A DNA stretch of 64,000 nucleotides from assembly GCF_937951745.1 (NCBI RefSeq), contig NZ_CALFBQ010000005.1:30409-94408 (forward strand), in the 5' to 3' direction. Origin of the DNA: an uncultured Chloroflexus sp. (GTDB lineage Bacteria; Chloroflexota; Chloroflexia; Chloroflexales; Chloroflexaceae). Position numbers and translations under genes: made by a program. The notes below the pieces were generated by a model. It saw only the letters and a program-made list of their open reading frames with translations, ran no database searches and was not told the DNA's origin. Positions 62,645 through 64,000 of this stretch are shown here, piece after piece; within the stretch, counting starts at the first letter, position 1, and each line of letters begins with the position of its first letter.

Positions 62645-63514
62645 CTATTCCGCTTTCTGATGCAGGTAGGTATCGTCGAGTGTGAGGGCGTAACTGCGCG
62701 CTGGCGTGGTGAAGCGCACCGCGCTAAGCGGGAGTAGGCCGGCGCTGCGGAGGGAAAAATAGGCCTCTTCGGCACAAATGAGGGTGCCGGGCGTGGTTTG
62801 ATGGATGAGGATCGCGGCTTGTTCAAGCGGTTCGCCGATCGTGTGCAGCCCGATTAGCGGCACCACTGCTACCCGCCCACGACCACTGCTCAGGGCCATC
62901 GGCGGTACAGGCAAGCCGGCGGCTTCAGCGCGGGCAATGATGCTGGTTGCCGCTGTAATGGCGTTCCGTAACGGATCGGCTTCGATAGTAAGAGCACCGA
63001 AGATAAGCAGAACATAGCTGTCGCACCACTGGAGTAAGGCCTGTTGGCGCTCGACCGGCTCGCTGATCAGATGGGTCCGTGCTCGCAGTTCGTCAAGTTC
63101 GTCGGCAATATAAAGCTGGCCGACTGCCAAGACGGCGATGGCCGCGTCGCGTCCACTGACTGGCGGGTGCAGGTCGAGTGGATTGATCTGGCGCAGCGCC
63201 GGTTGGGCCGGCTGGAGGCGTTGCAGGTGATGCTCAGTGCGCGATTGTTGCAAAAGCCGGTTGACCGCATGGCAAACTTCACCCCATGCGCCAGTTCCAA
63301 CTTCGAGTTTGGTGTCAAGGGGTGTGTGGTGGAGACGATGGGCTAGGGCGCGCATCGCGCGCGCGAGCCGGTAGCGTTCCCAGAGTAGCGCGAGCACGCA
63401 GCCGGCTAAGGCGATGAGTGCAAGCGCAGGCGCAACAAACGCACTGGTTAACGCACATATGCCGAGTATCACGATCAGCGATGTAGTTGGCGCATACATC
63501 CAGCGGCCCATCAT
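62645..63514 (-). CDS. Membrane protein with HAMP-like and degenerate cyclase-like domain
   Basis: The 289-residue protein has two membrane helices (about residues 8-26 and 27-45), a HAMP-like linker (about 46-90), and a C-terminal domain that follows the pattern of class III nucleotide cyclases: SGRDAAIAVLAVGQL at the start, then LPVPPMALSSGRGRVAVVPLIGLHTIGEPLEQAAIL and GTLICAEEAYFSL. The metal-binding Asp residues and substrate residues of true cyclases are not visible, so it is probably catalytically inactive and perhaps a regulatory or sensory unit. The assignment is by pattern only. It lies 108 bp upstream of the S1-domain gene promoter region, on the other side. Confidence 0.6.
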   Translation of the reverse strand: MMGRWMYAPTTSLIVILGICALTSAFVAPALALIALAGCVLALLWERYRLARAMRALAHRLHHTPLDTKLEVGTGAWGEVCHAVNRLLQQSRTEHHLQRLQPAQPALRQINPLDLHPPVSGRDAAIAVLAVGQLYIADELDELRARTHLISEPVERQQALLQWCDSYVLLIFGALTIEADPLRNAITAATSIIARAEAAGLPVPPMALSSGRGRVAVVPLIGLHTIGEPLEQAAILIHQTTPGTLICAEEAYFSLRSAGLLPLSAVRFTTPARSYALTLDDTYLHQKAE

Positions 63515-64000
63515 TTACCCCGTTTTCCCCGCCTTGACTAGCGTTGGGTGCAGGGTACCATAGAGGCTGAAGTATGCAGATTGTGCGTAGATTACAGATT
63601 GGCGAATGCTTGCTCGTTCCTAACGTGGCATAGCGAGCCGGGCGGAGCGCGGCGACGCAATCCCCGGCGAGTACGGAAGCTGCTCGCTCAGGCACAGGTG
63701 CCGCTGAAGCGGAAGATTGCTTCGGTCGGGCACCACCCTGCTGCGCTGGGTAGCGCCACTTTCTCGCCATGACATTGGCATGCGCCGGCGCAATGTTCGG
63801 CGGAGCGTGAAGCGACGAGGAAGCTGACAGGCTAGAGCCTGTTATGCACTTCAGAGATAAACGTGGGATGCGTTCAGCATGACACGTAACCCCTCTCCAC
63901 GCGATGGGAGCGATGAGGAGTGGGCCCTCGTCGCTCTCTCCCTGACCAGCAGACCAACGACGCCCCGTAGCGCAACCACGCGCTGCGTGAGGTCGTGAAC
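63515..64000. other. Terminal intergenic region of the window
   Basis: No gene is supported in the last 486 bp. A diverged MITE-like repeat fills 63627-63773. The final 110 bp are open in one minus-strand frame to the window edge, but the sequence resembles repeat-derived frames and has no recognisable domain. Confidence 0.6.
63627..63773. repeat. Diverged MITE-like repeat, GTCATTGCGAG family
   Basis: The unit starts GGCATAGCGAG and ends CTCGCCATGAC, imperfect inverted repeats of the family termini, and contains GACGCAATCCCC and AAGATTGCTTCGGTCGGGC as internal words. About 147 bp long. Confidence 0.6.

Noticed and set aside
63890..64000. Partial gene entering from the right edge on the minus strand
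   Set aside because: The frame is open to the edge for about 45 codons, but the sequence looks repeat-derived and shows no domain; it cannot be judged without the neighbouring sequence.

Overview
The window looks like chromosome of a filamentous, probably phototrophic member of the Chloroflexota, most likely Chloroflexus or a close relative. This rests on gene content, moderately high GC, strong AGGAGG-type ribosome binding sites, Thr/Pro-rich (TPTPTP) spacers in surface proteins, and dispersed intergenic repeats; no rRNA or marker gene is present, so genus is inference. No tRNA, rRNA, CRISPR array, phage or complete insertion sequence was recognised. Coding density is high, and most genes are ordinary chromosomal genes in one- to four-gene operons.

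Layout. 1-5.3 kb: end of a glycosyltransferase, an acetyltransferase/SH3 pair, a protein-tyrosine-phosphatase-like enzyme, a DUF2156 protein, uridine kinase, and a YugP-type membrane zinc protease translationally coupled to a 46-residue membrane microprotein. 5.4-20 kb: glutamate dehydrogenase, M42 and M32 peptidases, a minimal zincin, a secreted GH18 protein, an aminotransferase, several membrane proteins of unknown role, a molybdopterin-binding protein, a TPR protein, a second glycosyltransferase and a DUF3267 protein. 20.2-22.3 kb: a visibly more AT-rich restriction-modification island (Dcm-like C5 methyltransferase plus a probable PD-(D/E)XK endonuclease). 22.3-29.5 kb: YvcK/CofD, the SbtA/SbtB bicarbonate transport pair, a sugar:cation symporter, endonuclease III, a lipoprotein and a CinA-like protein.

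30-34 kb: a peptide/nickel-type ABC importer operon. 34.9-42 kb: a membrane-anchored phospholipase-D-like protein, a uvrB-NERD pair, a SIMPL protein and a MATE exporter. 42.8-48 kb: an amidohydrolase fused to a CYTH domain, overlapping coaE, then a class A penicillin-binding protein. 48.6-53.5 kb: hydrolase, serS with a Cys-rich partner, two Nudix enzymes and a methyltransferase. 53.6-58.7 kb: a NEW3-domain protein with an ABC-2 exporter, then crcB and a DUF190-CBS protein whose ribosome binding site lies in a hairpin. 58.7-63.5 kb: clpC, an S1-domain protein (rpsA-like) and a HAMP/degenerate cyclase-like membrane protein.

Two families of dispersed repeats fill most of the longer gaps: a MITE-like family with GTCATTGCGAG termini and a family built on AACGCAAAGACGC/CGCAGAGG words. 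A third pattern is a recurring terminator-like hairpin. Many promoters appear to use an extended -10 element of the form TGGTAYMAT.

The most notable observations are the deaminase-CYTH fusion, the structured leader between crcB and the DUF190-CBS gene, the SbtAB pair in a probable non-cyanobacterial autotroph, the protease-coupled microprotein, and a HAMP protein whose cyclase-like domain appears to lack the catalytic motifs.
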